Assembly: GCF_000744375.1 (NCBI RefSeq)
Contig: NZ_JQLU01000004.1
Span: forward strand, 310,001-374,000
DNA length: 64,000 nt
Direction: 5' to 3'
Origin: Carnobacterium gallinarum DSM 4847
GTDB lineage: Bacteria; Bacillota; Bacilli; Lactobacillales; Carnobacteriaceae
Each line of letters starts with the position of its first letter. Within the stretch, counting starts at the first letter, position 1. Below the pieces are notes generated by a model. The model was not told where the DNA came from. It searched no databases and saw only the letters and a program-made list of their open reading frames with translations. Position numbers and translations under genes: made by a program. Positions 1 to 7,763 of this stretch are shown here, in pieces.

Positions 1-308
1 AAATGGAGAATTGGATTAAAATAACTCATAATAACTAATGGTACGGTTACTTTACTGGATTCTAATACTTTTAGAATTGCTTCTAAAGAAACGTGATCTT
101 GTAGGGCGCGTAATCCAGCTGCTTGAATAACAGGACCATCCGCCACTGGATCTGAGAAAGGAATCCCTAATTCAATGGCAGCCACCCCAGCTTGTTCTAA
201 TAAGTGTAATGTGGATTCTAATGTGGCTAGCCCACCATCCCCTGCCATAATATATGGAACTACAGGAATAGGAGCTTGTCTAATAGCTTTTTCTAAGGTT
301 GTTTTCAT
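1..308 (-). CDS. trpA: Tryptophan synthase alpha subunit, partial (3' end beyond window)
   Basis: The N-terminal 102 codons are present and the gene continues off the left edge. TrpA cleaves indole-3-glycerol phosphate to indole, which passes by a tunnel to TrpB. The ATG at 306-308 gives [20 protein letters not shown], followed by a TIM-barrel start with an [14 protein letters not shown] stretch. This stretch is the family signature and includes the catalytic Asp after PFS; the catalytic Glu of strand 2 is in IELG. The start lies inside trpB, a 29-nt overlap, so translation is probably coupled. It is the last identified gene of the trp operon in this window. The family assignment is sure; only completeness is unknown. 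Confidence 0.95.
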   Translation of the reverse strand, partial: MKTTLEKAIRQAPIPVVPYIMAGDGGLATLESTLHLLEQAGVAAIELGIPFSDPVADGPVIQAAGLRALQDHVSLEAILKVLESSKVTVPLVIMSYFNPILH

Positions 309-1515
309 CGTGTTTGCCCTCTCCCTCTCCTTGTAAATAAGCTCTAATTTGATTTACATCCTTGTCTCCTCGTCCAGATAAACAGACAATCATACTTTCA
401 TCTGGCTGCATTTTTTGTGCTAATTTGACTGCATAGGCAATTGCGTGAGAGCTTTCTAGTGCAGGAATAATCCCTTCGATTTGACTAAGCAATTGGAAGG
501 CTTCAATAGCTTCTTTATCTGTAACCCCGTGATACGTAGCACGGCCTAAATCCCTAAAAAAACTGTGTTCTGGGCCAATTCCTGGATAATCTAATCCAGC
601 AGAAATTGAATAAGGCTCGACAATCTGTCCAAACTTATCTTGTAATACATGCATCATAGATCCATGCAGCACTCCGACCTCTCCTTTTCCCATTGAAGCA
701 GCATGAAGTTCTGTCTCCATACCCATTCCAGCCGCTTCTACACCGTACATCTTCACTGTTTCATCATTAATAAAAGGATAAAATAAGCCCATTGCATTAC
801 TACCACCGCCAACACAGGCTACAATTGCTTCAGGTAAGCGCCCTTCCTTAGCTAGATGCTGTTCTTTAGCTTCATTTCCAATCACACTTTGATAGTCCCG
901 AACAATTTGTGGAAAAGGATGGGGACCTAAAACCGATCCCATAATATAATGAGTGTCTTCTACATGGGAGACCCAATAGCGTAACGCTTCATTTACAGCA
1001 TCTTTTAATGTTTTTCCACCAGAAGTCACGGTAACAACGGTGGCTCCTAATAGTTCCATCCGAAAAACATTTAAAGCTTGGCGTTTCACATCTTCCTCTC
1101 CCATAAAAATAATACAATCCATATTAAATAATGCAGCTACAGTTGCTGTGGCAACGCCATGTTGACCTGCACCAGTTTCAGCAACAACTTTTCGTTTTCC
1201 CATTTTCCGTGTCAATAATGCTTGTCCAATTGTATTGTTTATTTTATGAGCGCCAGTATGGTTTAAATCTTCTCGTTTTAAATAGATCTTTGCACCGCCG
1301 GCATAGTTAGATAACCCTTCAGCGTAATAAAGAGGACTTTTTCTGCCAACATATTCAGTTAAATAATCGGTTAATTCTTTTTGAAATTCTGGATCTTGTT
1401 GTGAAGCTTCATATGCAACTTCTAATTCCTTCACTGCCTCCATCAGTGTTTCCGGGACAAAACGTCCACCATAGTTTCCATAAAATCCATTTTCATTCGG
1501 AGCTTGATAGTTCAT
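280..1515 (-). CDS. trpB: Tryptophan synthase beta subunit
   Basis: A 411-aa PLP enzyme that condenses indole with L-serine to give tryptophan, as an alpha2-beta2 complex with TrpA. The PLP lysine is K91 in HTGAHKINN, the conserved catalytic Glu is E113 in AETGAGQHG, and the phosphate-binding GGGSN loop is at 236-240. Length matches the usual about 400 aa. The C-terminal tail ([11 protein letters not shown]) is slightly extended and overlaps the trpA start by 29 nt. Its start overlaps the end of trpF by 23 nt, with an AAAGGAAG-type ribosome site upstream. It belongs to the TrpB1 class that pairs with TrpA, as expected beside trpA. Confidence 0.98.
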   Translation of the reverse strand: MNYQAPNENGFYGNYGGRFVPETLMEAVKELEVAYEASQQDPEFQKELTDYLTEYVGRKSPLYYAEGLSNYAGGAKIYLKREDLNHTGAHKINNTIGQALLTRKMGKRKVVAETGAGQHGVATATVAALFNMDCIIFMGEEDVKRQALNVFRMELLGATVVTVTSGGKTLKDAVNEALRYWVSHVEDTHYIMGSVLGPHPFPQIVRDYQSVIGNEAKEQHLAKEGRLPEAIVACVGGGSNAMGLFYPFINDETVKMYGVEAAGMGMETELHAASMGKGEVGVLHGSMMHVLQDKFGQIVEPYSISAGLDYPGIGPEHSFFRDLGRATYHGVTDKEAIEAFQLLSQIEGIIPALESSHAIAYAVKLAQKMQPDESMIVCLSGRGDKDVNQIRAYLQGEGEGKHDENNLRKSY

Positions 1516-2113
1516 TGATAGCCACTTCCTTTGCTTTTTTTATAAATGCTTTAATTTTTTGTGGGTCTTTTTTGCCATTGGTTTCTACACCAGATGAAAC
1601 ATCGACGGCAAATGGATGAAAATACTGATTCGCTGATTGAAGAATTTCAGTTGTTAATCCACCAGCTAAAAATAAGCGTTTTTGCTCATGCCTAGGAATC
1701 GTCACATCATCCCAGTGAAAGGTTTCTCCTGTTCCACCAGATCCTTTATCGATTAACAAATAAGTTGCGGAACAGTTTGTTAAACTATTTGAGTCAAATT
1801 CATTGGTCATACTGAAGGCCTTAATTACAGGAATTGGGATCTGATTTAAATACGCATTCGTTTCATTTCCATGACATTGAACCAAATCCAAAGGGACACT
1901 TTTGATTAGCTGTAATACTTCAGTCAGCGGTGCATCGACAAATACACCGACTTTTTTTATTTCAGATGGAATTAGTTTGGCTAATTGTCGAGCATGCTGG
2001 AGAGTGACTTGACGTTTACTTGGTGCAAAAACAAAGCCCAGATAATCTGCTTTGGCTGCCACTGCTGCACGAACATCTTCTGGTTCCATAAGTCCACAAA
2101 TCTTTACTAGCAT
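1493..2113 (-). CDS. trpF: Phosphoribosylanthranilate isomerase
   Basis: A 206-aa (beta/alpha)8 enzyme that converts N-(5-phosphoribosyl)anthranilate to CdRP. Visible catalytic residues are Cys6 in VKICGLM (general base) and Asp122 in [11 protein letters not shown] (general acid). The phosphate-binding strands are AGGL (around 150-153) and DVSSGVE (171-177). The gene is separate, not fused to trpC as in enteric bacteria. It overlaps trpC by 7 nt and trpB by 23 nt, which indicates tight translational coupling. The full-length protein is intact. Confidence 0.97.
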   Translation of the reverse strand: MLVKICGLMEPEDVRAAVAAKADYLGFVFAPSKRQVTLQHARQLAKLIPSEIKKVGVFVDAPLTEVLQLIKSVPLDLVQCHGNETNAYLNQIPIPVIKAFSMTNEFDSNSLTNCSATYLLIDKGSGGTGETFHWDDVTIPRHEQKRLFLAGGLTTEILQSANQYFHPFAVDVSSGVETNGKKDPQKIKAFIKKAKEVAINELSSSE

Positions 2114-2877
2114 CTAGGCACCATTAAATTTCTTGCAGCTATAGTAGGATTAACGTCTTTCATTAAGGCTTCCCCAACTAAAACAGCCTGATAATTCTGG
2201 GCAACACGGTGGATATCTGTTGCCGTTTGAAACCCACTTTCACTAATATAACAAATTTCTTGCTGTTCTAATTGAAAATGAGTCGCCAAGGTTTCACTAA
2301 CCTCAATAGCTACCTTAAACGTTGTTAAGTCACGGTTATTTATTCCAATCAACTTAGCGCCAAGTTTCTCTGCAATTTTAAGTTCTGCTAGGTTGTGTAC
2401 TTCTACTAAAATTTCAAGACCGATAGCCTGAGCTTTTCTATACAAGTCAGCTAATCTAGTTGGCGTTAAAGCAGCTACAATGAGTAATACAATCGATGCC
2501 CCAGCATTATATGCCCGAATCAGTTGTTTTTCAGAAATAATAAAATCTTTGCATAAAATTGGAACAGTCACTATTTTAGCCACTTCCCTAAGGTCCTCAA
2601 TCGTCCCTTTAAAGAAAACCTCATCTGTTAAAACAGAAATTGCCCCAGCTCCAGCCTCTTCATAAGCCTTTGCTTGAGTCAGAGGATCAACATCTAAGGC
2701 AATCGCTCCTTTTGAAGGTGAGGCACGTTTAATTTCTGCAATGAGTTGCATCGTAGTTTGATTTTTCTGTAAAAAGTCATAAAAAGAAGGGCGCTGTGGT
2801 TGGTCTTGGACTATTTCTAAAGGCATAATGGCTACTTCTTGTTGTTTCTGTTGAATAATTTTTTTAAAAAATGTCAT
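2107..2877 (-). CDS. trpC: Indole-3-glycerol phosphate synthase
   Basis: A 256-aa TIM-barrel enzyme that decarboxylates and closes the ring of CdRP to indole-3-glycerol phosphate. Catalytic positions are conserved: [10 protein letters not shown] at 48-57 (Glu48, Lys50), Lys110 in PILCKDFII, Glu159 in ILVEVH and Asn180 in GINNRDL, with ISESG near the C-terminus. An AGGAGTGA-type ribosome site precedes the ATG, inside the end of trpD. The 4-nt overlap with trpD (ATGA) and 7-nt overlap with trpF place it in the middle of the coupled operon. Confidence 0.98.
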   Translation of the reverse strand: MTFFKKIIQQKQQEVAIMPLEIVQDQPQRPSFYDFLQKNQTTMQLIAEIKRASPSKGAIALDVDPLTQAKAYEEAGAGAISVLTDEVFFKGTIEDLREVAKIVTVPILCKDFIISEKQLIRAYNAGASIVLLIVAALTPTRLADLYRKAQAIGLEILVEVHNLAELKIAEKLGAKLIGINNRDLTTFKVAIEVSETLATHFQLEQQEICYISESGFQTATDIHRVAQNYQAVLVGEALMKDVNPTIAARNLMVPRC

Positions 2878-3896
2878 GATTGAGTCACTCCTTGGGTGAA
2901 TTTTTTTAGTTGTTCTAATTTTTCTAAGGCCAAACCAGATTGAATTAACGAATCAGCCAGTTTGATTCCCTCTTGAATGGATTGAACTTTGCCATTGGCG
3001 TATAAACCTAATCCGCTATTTAGTAAAACCGTGTCATAATAGGCACTTTTTTCACCGTGTAAGACACGTAGTAAAATCGCTGCATTCATTTTGGCATCGC
3101 CACCTTTAATCGCTGTCAATTCATATCGTTGCAAATGAACATCCTCTGGTGTAAATGTATGCAAAGTTACATGATTATTTTCTAGTAAAGCATAATGATT
3201 TTCTCCGTTTAAGGAGGCTTCATCTAAATAGCCCGCTCCATTGACAACAATCGCCCGTTTCCTTCCTAATTTTTGTAAAGTTAAGGCTACTTGCTGAACT
3301 AAATCACGACGATAAATACCAACTAACTGAGTTTCCAATTGAACTGGATTAGTTAATGGACCAATTAAGTTGAAAATTGTTGGTGTGGCTAATTCTTTAC
3401 GAATATTCCCCACATAACGCATATTTGGATGAACATGTGGAGCGAATAAGAACGTAATTCCGACTGTTTTTAAGGCTTCGGTTGCTTGTTCAGCAGAAAT
3501 ATCTAAGACAATTCCTAATTCCTGACACACATCTGCGCTACCTGAACGACTAGAAATACTTCGATTTCCGTGTTTCGCTACAGGAATTCCAGCAGCTGCC
3601 AAAACAAATGCTGAAGTTGTGCTAATATTAAAGCTTTGGGAAGCATCTCCTCCTGTACCACAATTATCCATAGCATTTTTTTCTGTAAACCCAATAGGTG
3701 TTGCTAAATGTTGAACTGCTCCTACCATACCTACCATTTCTTCGATGGTCTCACCTTTCATTTTCAGTGCTAACAACAACGCGGTAATCTGAACTTGGTT
3801 GGCCTCCCCACTTAAAATAAAATCACCAATGATCCGACTCTCTTCTAACGTTAAATCTTTTTTTTGATAAACTTTTTGTAAGATTGATTCAATCAT
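2874..3896 (-). CDS. trpD: Anthranilate phosphoribosyltransferase
   Basis: A 340-aa enzyme that transfers phosphoribose from PRPP to anthranilate. The glycine-rich PRPP loop CGTGGD is at 79-84, the NIST motif at 90-93 and KHGNRSISS at 108-116, all typical of TrpD. It is not fused to the glutamine amidotransferase, which is the separate gene trpG immediately upstream with an 8-nt overlap. Length and motifs are complete. Confidence 0.98.
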   Translation of the reverse strand: MIESILQKVYQKKDLTLEESRIIGDFILSGEANQVQITALLLALKMKGETIEEMVGMVGAVQHLATPIGFTEKNAMDNCGTGGDASQSFNISTTSAFVLAAAGIPVAKHGNRSISSRSGSADVCQELGIVLDISAEQATEALKTVGITFLFAPHVHPNMRYVGNIRKELATPTIFNLIGPLTNPVQLETQLVGIYRRDLVQQVALTLQKLGRKRAIVVNGAGYLDEASLNGENHYALLENNHVTLHTFTPEDVHLQRYELTAIKGGDAKMNAAILLRVLHGEKSAYYDTVLLNSGLGLYANGKVQSIQEGIKLADSLIQSGLALEKLEQLKKFTQGVTQS

Positions 3897-4479
3897 CTTG
3901 TTGCTCCTCCTGTTCTACTATTGAAATGAAATTTTGAATCATTTGTTTTCCTTCAGGCGTCCCAATCGATTCGGGATGAAATTGCAGGCCATATACAGGA
4001 AAACCTTCAACTTGTACTGCCATAATTTCTTCATCATCCGTTGAACGTGCTAAAACTTTTAATGTAGATGGAAAATTTTCTTTAGCTAAGATGAGTGAGT
4101 GATACCGCATTGCAGCGAAATATTCGGGAATTTGTTGGAACAGGGGTGATTGGTTCATTTGCTGTAATTGTGAGATTTTTCCATGACGAACAGCTTTGGC
4201 AATTTCTAATTGTGCGCCAAAAACTTCACCGATACCTTCATGACCAAGACAAATTCCTAACAGTGGTTTATACAGATAGAATTCTTTAATTAATTGAAGC
4301 AGCAGTCCAGCATCTTTTGGTTCCCCTGGTCCTGGAGATAAAACAATTCCAGTTGCTTTGGCTGCGTGTTGTAGCAACATGGGATCATCATTGCGTATGA
4401 CAGTAACTTCAGAAAATTCTTCAATGTATTGAGCCAAATTATACGTAAAAGAATCATAATTATCGACTAATAAAATCAT
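3889..4479 (-). CDS. trpG: Anthranilate synthase component II (glutamine amidotransferase)
   Basis: A 196-aa class I amidotransferase that supplies ammonia from glutamine to TrpE. The triad is visible as Cys77 in GICLGHE, and His168 and Glu170 in LQFHPES. The residue after the conserved His80 is Glu81, where most family members have Gln (GHQ); see findings. It overlaps trpE by 4 nt and trpD by 8 nt. Only one such subunit is seen in this window, so it could also serve a PabB elsewhere, but its place in the operon supports the trp role. Confidence 0.95.
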   Translation of the reverse strand: MILLVDNYDSFTYNLAQYIEEFSEVTVIRNDDPMLLQHAAKATGIVLSPGPGEPKDAGLLLQLIKEFYLYKPLLGICLGHEGIGEVFGAQLEIAKAVRHGKISQLQQMNQSPLFQQIPEYFAAMRYHSLILAKENFPSTLKVLARSTDDEEIMAVQVEGFPVYGLQFHPESIGTPEGKQMIQNFISIVEQEEQQDD

Positions 4480-5852
4480 AGGCCTACCTCCAATAATGCT
4501 TTCGCTTTTTGTAGAGTTTCTAGATATTCTGTTTCTGGAACGGAATCATAGACAATGCCGGCTCCCGCTTGAACATATGCTTTATTTTGGTGGAGAATCA
4601 TCGTTCGTATGGCTAAAGCAAAATCACAATCACCATTTAGACTTAAATAACCAATCGCCCCACCGTAAATCCCACGACGGACATTCTCCCACTGATAAAT
4701 CCGTTCCATTGCTCTTAATTTTGGTGCACCACTAACGGTTCCAGCAGGCAGGACGGCCTTTAGTGCATCTAAAGCTGTTAGATTTTCTTTAAGCGTGCCA
4801 GATACGATTGAGACAATGTGCATCACATATCGGAAACGCTCGATCGTTAAATACGTAGGAATTGTGACACTTCCTGTTTGGGAAATTTTGCCAATATCAT
4901 TGCGACCTAAATCCACCAACATTCGATGTTCCGCTAGTTCTTTTTCATCTTTTAATAATTCTTCTGCTAGTTGTAAGTCTTCCTCATCAGTTCCCCCACG
5001 TTTTCTTGTACCGGCGATAGGATTTGTAGTAACCGTTCGATCTTGAACTTTTACTAGACTTTCAGGTGAGGAACCGATAATCTTTGTTTCACCAAAATCC
5101 AAATAATACAGATAAGGGGTTGGATTCAATAAACGCAACTCTTCGTAATAAGCGAATGAATCGCCTTGAAATTCAGCCTCTAATCGCTGTGACAATACAA
5201 TCTGGAAACAATCTCCTTCATGGATCTTTTTTTTCGCTTTTTCTACAAGCGCCATAAATTCTGTTTTAGAAACATTACTTTTGTACGTAAGATTGAATTT
5301 TTTTCTAGTTATTTTTTGACTTGATTGTGTTAAAAATCGTTGAAGTTCTGTATATACTCGATGGAGATCTTGATTTAATTCCAATTCGGTTCGCTGAGAA
5401 TAACTATTGTCTTCTACAAGCAATAATTCCGACCTTTGATGATCAAAAACCATAAAAGATTCATAAAGATAAAAGCAAATATCAGGAATCGCTCTGTTTT
5501 CAGGTGGTAAATCACCTAATCTTTCATAAATGGCTAAGGTATCATAACCGACATAACCAATTCCCCCACCTTGAAAGGGTGAATCAAGAACTTCTACATC
5601 TTGTTGATTTCGTTGAATAAACTCAGCTATTCGTGCCAAGGGATCCGTTGCTCTTTCTTTAATTCCATCCAAATAAAGATCTTGTTGAAATACTTTTAAT
5701 TCATGAATTGGATTGCGGGCAATAATCGAAAATCGCCCTGTTCCTGAACTATTGTCGTAAGATTCTAGTAAAACTTTCTTTTCACCTGATAAATAACGAT
5801 ATAGGTGGTTGATGGATAGAGTGTTTACATTTATTTTCTGTATTTTTCGCAT
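4476..5852 (-). CDS. trpE: Anthranilate synthase component I
   Basis: A 458-aa chorismate-utilising enzyme making anthranilate from chorismate and the ammonia delivered by TrpG. The C-terminal chorismate-binding domain is complete (GSSPESLV, NPIAGTRKRG, AGTVSGAPK, RGIYGGAIGY). An N-terminal LLES motif (VLLESYD) matches the tryptophan feedback site of the family, so end-product inhibition is likely. The ATG at 5852 follows AAAGGAGC at a good distance. It is the first gene of the operon, 30 nt downstream of the second T-box terminator. A PabB identity is less likely given the operon and the Trp T-boxes. Confidence 0.97.
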   Translation of the reverse strand: MRKIQKINVNTLSINHLYRYLSGEKKVLLESYDNSSGTGRFSIIARNPIHELKVFQQDLYLDGIKERATDPLARIAEFIQRNQQDVEVLDSPFQGGGIGYVGYDTLAIYERLGDLPPENRAIPDICFYLYESFMVFDHQRSELLLVEDNSYSQRTELELNQDLHRVYTELQRFLTQSSQKITRKKFNLTYKSNVSKTEFMALVEKAKKKIHEGDCFQIVLSQRLEAEFQGDSFAYYEELRLLNPTPYLYYLDFGETKIIGSSPESLVKVQDRTVTTNPIAGTRKRGGTDEEDLQLAEELLKDEKELAEHRMLVDLGRNDIGKISQTGSVTIPTYLTIERFRYVMHIVSIVSGTLKENLTALDALKAVLPAGTVSGAPKLRAMERIYQWENVRRGIYGGAIGYLSLNGDCDFALAIRTMILHQNKAYVQAGAGIVYDSVPETEYLETLQKAKALLEVGL

Positions 5853-5882
5853 TTATTTCGCTCCTTTTTATTTTTTATATAG

Positions 5883-5925
5883 AAAAAGCCCTCTAAAATC
5901 CAATTTAATCTGGATTTTAGAGGGC
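5883..5925 (-). terminator. Intrinsic terminator of T-box leader 2
   Basis: A perfect 15-bp stem (5888-5902 with 5911-5925) with an 8-nt loop, followed on the minus strand by a U run. It competes with the antiterminator formed by the T-box sequence just upstream. Confidence 0.93.
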
Positions 5926-6165
5926 GAAAGATTCGCGGTACCACCTCTATTAAAGTTACATGTAACTTTATCTTCATTCAAGTACACAACTACTATACTC
6001 TATCTCGATAACGTGAGAAGACGTTTTTCCCTACTACTCTCAAAAAATGAAAGGTTCAAAAGAACACTATAAGGTCCATTCACTTAATTTAGTGACATCA
6101 GTTTCCACCAACCACTGACTCTCTATTGACAATAAATTAAGGTACTCATCCTTATGTAACGTTTT
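5883..6165 (-). promoter_or_regulatory. Trp T-box leader 2 (proximal to trpE)
   Basis: On the minus strand this carries the elements of a T-box riboswitch in order: a stem I region with the AGAGAGTC and GGTTGGTGG conserved blocks (about 6097-6125), a GAATGGACC specifier loop with TGG (Trp) at 6076-6078, the T-box AGGTGGTACCGCG at 5934-5946, and a terminator hairpin at 5888-5925 followed by U residues. Uncharged tRNA-Trp would pair with TGG and with the T-box bulge to stabilise the antiterminator. This switch sits directly upstream of trpE. Confidence 0.95.
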
Positions 6166-6308
6166 AGGCTATATTTAGTTATTTTGGAACAAATGGCAAC
6201 GTGATGTTTGATAGATTTACAAGCTTTTAAAGCAATTAGGGATCATGGATATTTTTTAAAACTTGATGCGTAATGTCTCTATGTTCTTGAAAGCAACTAG
6301 AGACATGA

Positions 6309-6355
6309 TAAAAAGCCTACCATCCCTGCCTAAATAAATTAGACAAGGACGATAG
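6309..6355 (-). terminator. Intrinsic terminator of T-box leader 1
   Basis: On the minus strand the stem CTATCGTCCTTG pairs, with small imperfections, with CAGGGATGGTAG across an AT-rich loop, and is followed by GCTTTTT. Confidence 0.88.
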
Positions 6356-6626
6356 ACTCGTGGTGCCACCTTGATTAATCAGAAAATCCTGATTCACTTT
6401 GTTCCCAACTCAATTAAATTACTTAATTGAAGTAGGTGCCTTGGGTAACGATAAGGCGTAATCGCTCTTCTTATTGAAGTAGCTATAAAGCTACTTGTTA
6501 GGAATCGTTGCTGAAAAGTCCATTCACAATCTATTCGTAATTGTCTTGCACCAACCGACAACTCTCTTCATACAAATTCCATTGCTACTTACTCTTTTGT
6601 CTTCGCATTTTAATGTTTCTTTAATT
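6309..6626 (-). promoter_or_regulatory. Trp T-box leader 1 (promoter-proximal)
   Basis: A second, separate T-box on the minus strand lies upstream of the first. It shows GAGAGTTG and GGTTGGTGC stem I blocks, a GTGAATGGAC specifier loop with TGG (Trp) at 6520-6522, the T-box AAGGTGGCACCACG at 6359-6372, and its own terminator at 6309-6355. Its variable sequence differs from leader 2, but both read tryptophan, so readthrough must succeed twice before trpE is transcribed. Tandem trp T-boxes are known in some Firmicutes. Confidence 0.93.
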
Positions 6627-6633
6627 GAATACT

Positions 6634-6662
6634 AATTTAACCTTTTTTATTTAAAATGTCAA
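6634..6662 (-). promoter_or_regulatory. trp operon promoter
   Basis: On the minus strand a perfect -35 TTGACA (6657-6662), a 17-bp spacer and a -10 TAAATT (6634-6639, 4 of 6) place the start near 6626, just before T-box leader 1. The -35 begins only 18 bp past the stop of the carbonic anhydrase gene. Confidence 0.8.
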
Positions 6663-6680
6663 CACTAAAGTTTAAATAAA

Positions 6681-7376
6681 TTATTTTGATAAATAAATAG
6701 GTCGATTTTTTCTGGGTTGAACAGGTCGATTTGTTTGTCCAATTTGTTCTTTAAAAGCTTTTAATAATCCTTGTCGCATATATACTGGAAACTGAAAAAC
6801 AATCCAATTTACAGGACCTGATGTTGGAGGTGTTGTTAACGAACCAGAATAATGGAAATAATCCAAATTGTAAGGCAATAAATTCATTAAATCAATAGGC
6901 ACTAATAATCCTCTAGCTGAAATTCTAGGATTTAGAGCTTTTTTATCTAAATTAGCCATTTTCTCATTTAAAGGAATGGTCGTAGGTTCAGCCATAACGC
7001 CAATGACCAATAATTCATTTTTGGGAGAACGATGGACTAAATGAAATTCCAAGGGAAAACTTTGATCATCAATTAAATGCTCGCTAGGTAGATGAAAATG
7101 AATATCTTCTAACACATAACGTTTATGATTAAAAACTACATGATTCACCTTTTCTTTAGCAATCGGAGCTAAATGTAACGTGTGATTGTAGTAAGATGTC
7201 TCAAATGTTGTTTGGTGATAATCAAATTGCAATAAGCCTGCATGAATATAGCTGGATATTTCGGTTTGTTTTAACGAAATAGGCGATTGCAAACTGCCCT
7301 CCTCCGCTTCTTTAAAGATGTCGCAAATATCCTTCCAATGCTCTGGACCTCGAGCACCTGTATAATCCCAATCCAT
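6681..7376 (-). CDS. Alpha-class carbonic anhydrase, apparently cytoplasmic
   Basis: A 231-aa zinc enzyme for reversible CO2 hydration. The alpha-class signature is clear: zinc ligands His93 and His95 (DIHFHLPSEH) and His112 (LEFHLVH), a proton-shuttle-like His65 in YYNHTLHL, and the LTTPP stretch at 180-184. The start follows GGGAGG. The protein begins directly with the mature-domain motif (WDYTGARGPEHW). No signal peptide is seen in it or in the in-frame upstream codons, unlike many bacterial alpha-CAs, which are exported. It could supply bicarbonate to the carbamoyl phosphate and other carboxylation steps encoded nearby; that link is inference. Confidence 0.93.
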   Translation of the reverse strand: MDWDYTGARGPEHWKDICDIFKEAEEGSLQSPISLKQTEISSYIHAGLLQFDYHQTTFETSYYNHTLHLAPIAKEKVNHVVFNHKRYVLEDIHFHLPSEHLIDDQSFPLEFHLVHRSPKNELLVIGVMAEPTTIPLNEKMANLDKKALNPRISARGLLVPIDLMNLLPYNLDYFHYSGSLTTPPTSGPVNWIVFQFPVYMRQGLLKAFKEQIGQTNRPVQPRKNRPIYLSK

Positions 7377-7491
7377 TTCTAGTTCCTCCCTTAATCAAAA
7401 ACCCATTATTTTCAGATTCAGTATATTCTACCTTTTTTATAAAAACAAAGTCAATTAGGATGCATTCTGTTTTTGTCTGTTTATTCCATCA

Positions 7492-7572
7492 TTAACTTGC
7501 TTTTTTAGAAAAACTAACAAATAAAGTAGTGAAAAATAACGTAACAATCAAAGCTTTTCCAATTTTTTTCAT
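7492..7572 (-). CDS. Possible 26-aa hydrophobic peptide
   Basis: A small ORF in the 387-nt gap between the carbonic anhydrase and rqcH genes. An AAAAGGAGTGGGAGTCTTG ribosome-binding region precedes the ATG. The peptide reads MKKIGKALIVTLFFTTLFVS and ends FSKKAS: a positively charged N-terminus, one hydrophobic stretch (about residues 7-20) and a charged tail. It could be a small membrane peptide, a type I toxin-like peptide, or a chance ORF. No antisense RNA, partner gene or clear promoter was identified. The rest of the gap shows only the weak rqcH promoter. Confidence 0.4.
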   Translation of the reverse strand: MKKIGKALIVTLFFTTLFVSFSKKAS

Positions 7573-7683
7573 CAAGACTCCCACTCCTTTTAAACGCTTA
7601 TTTATTTATTCTATCATTTTGATTTAATAATTCCAATAAGAGAAGTATGAAATTTAGTTCCACCAGCAAATAAATTAACTGCT

Positions 7684-7711
7684 TTCTTATTCGGCTATTA
7701 AACGTTATAAT
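7684..7711 (+). promoter_or_regulatory. Possible rqcH promoter
   Basis: A perfect TATAAT -10 (7706-7711) lies 16 bp downstream of a weak TTCTTA -35 (7684-7689), about 50 bp ahead of the preferred rqcH start. Confidence 0.4.
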
Positions 7712-7763
7712 TAAGCTGTTACTTGTGAACACTAGAAAATTATTTAAGAAAGTGAGGGATTCC

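Noticed and set aside
1401-1619. Plus-strand ORF of 72 codons opposite trpB/trpF
   Set aside because: Antisense shadow of two conserved trp genes, without a ribosome site.
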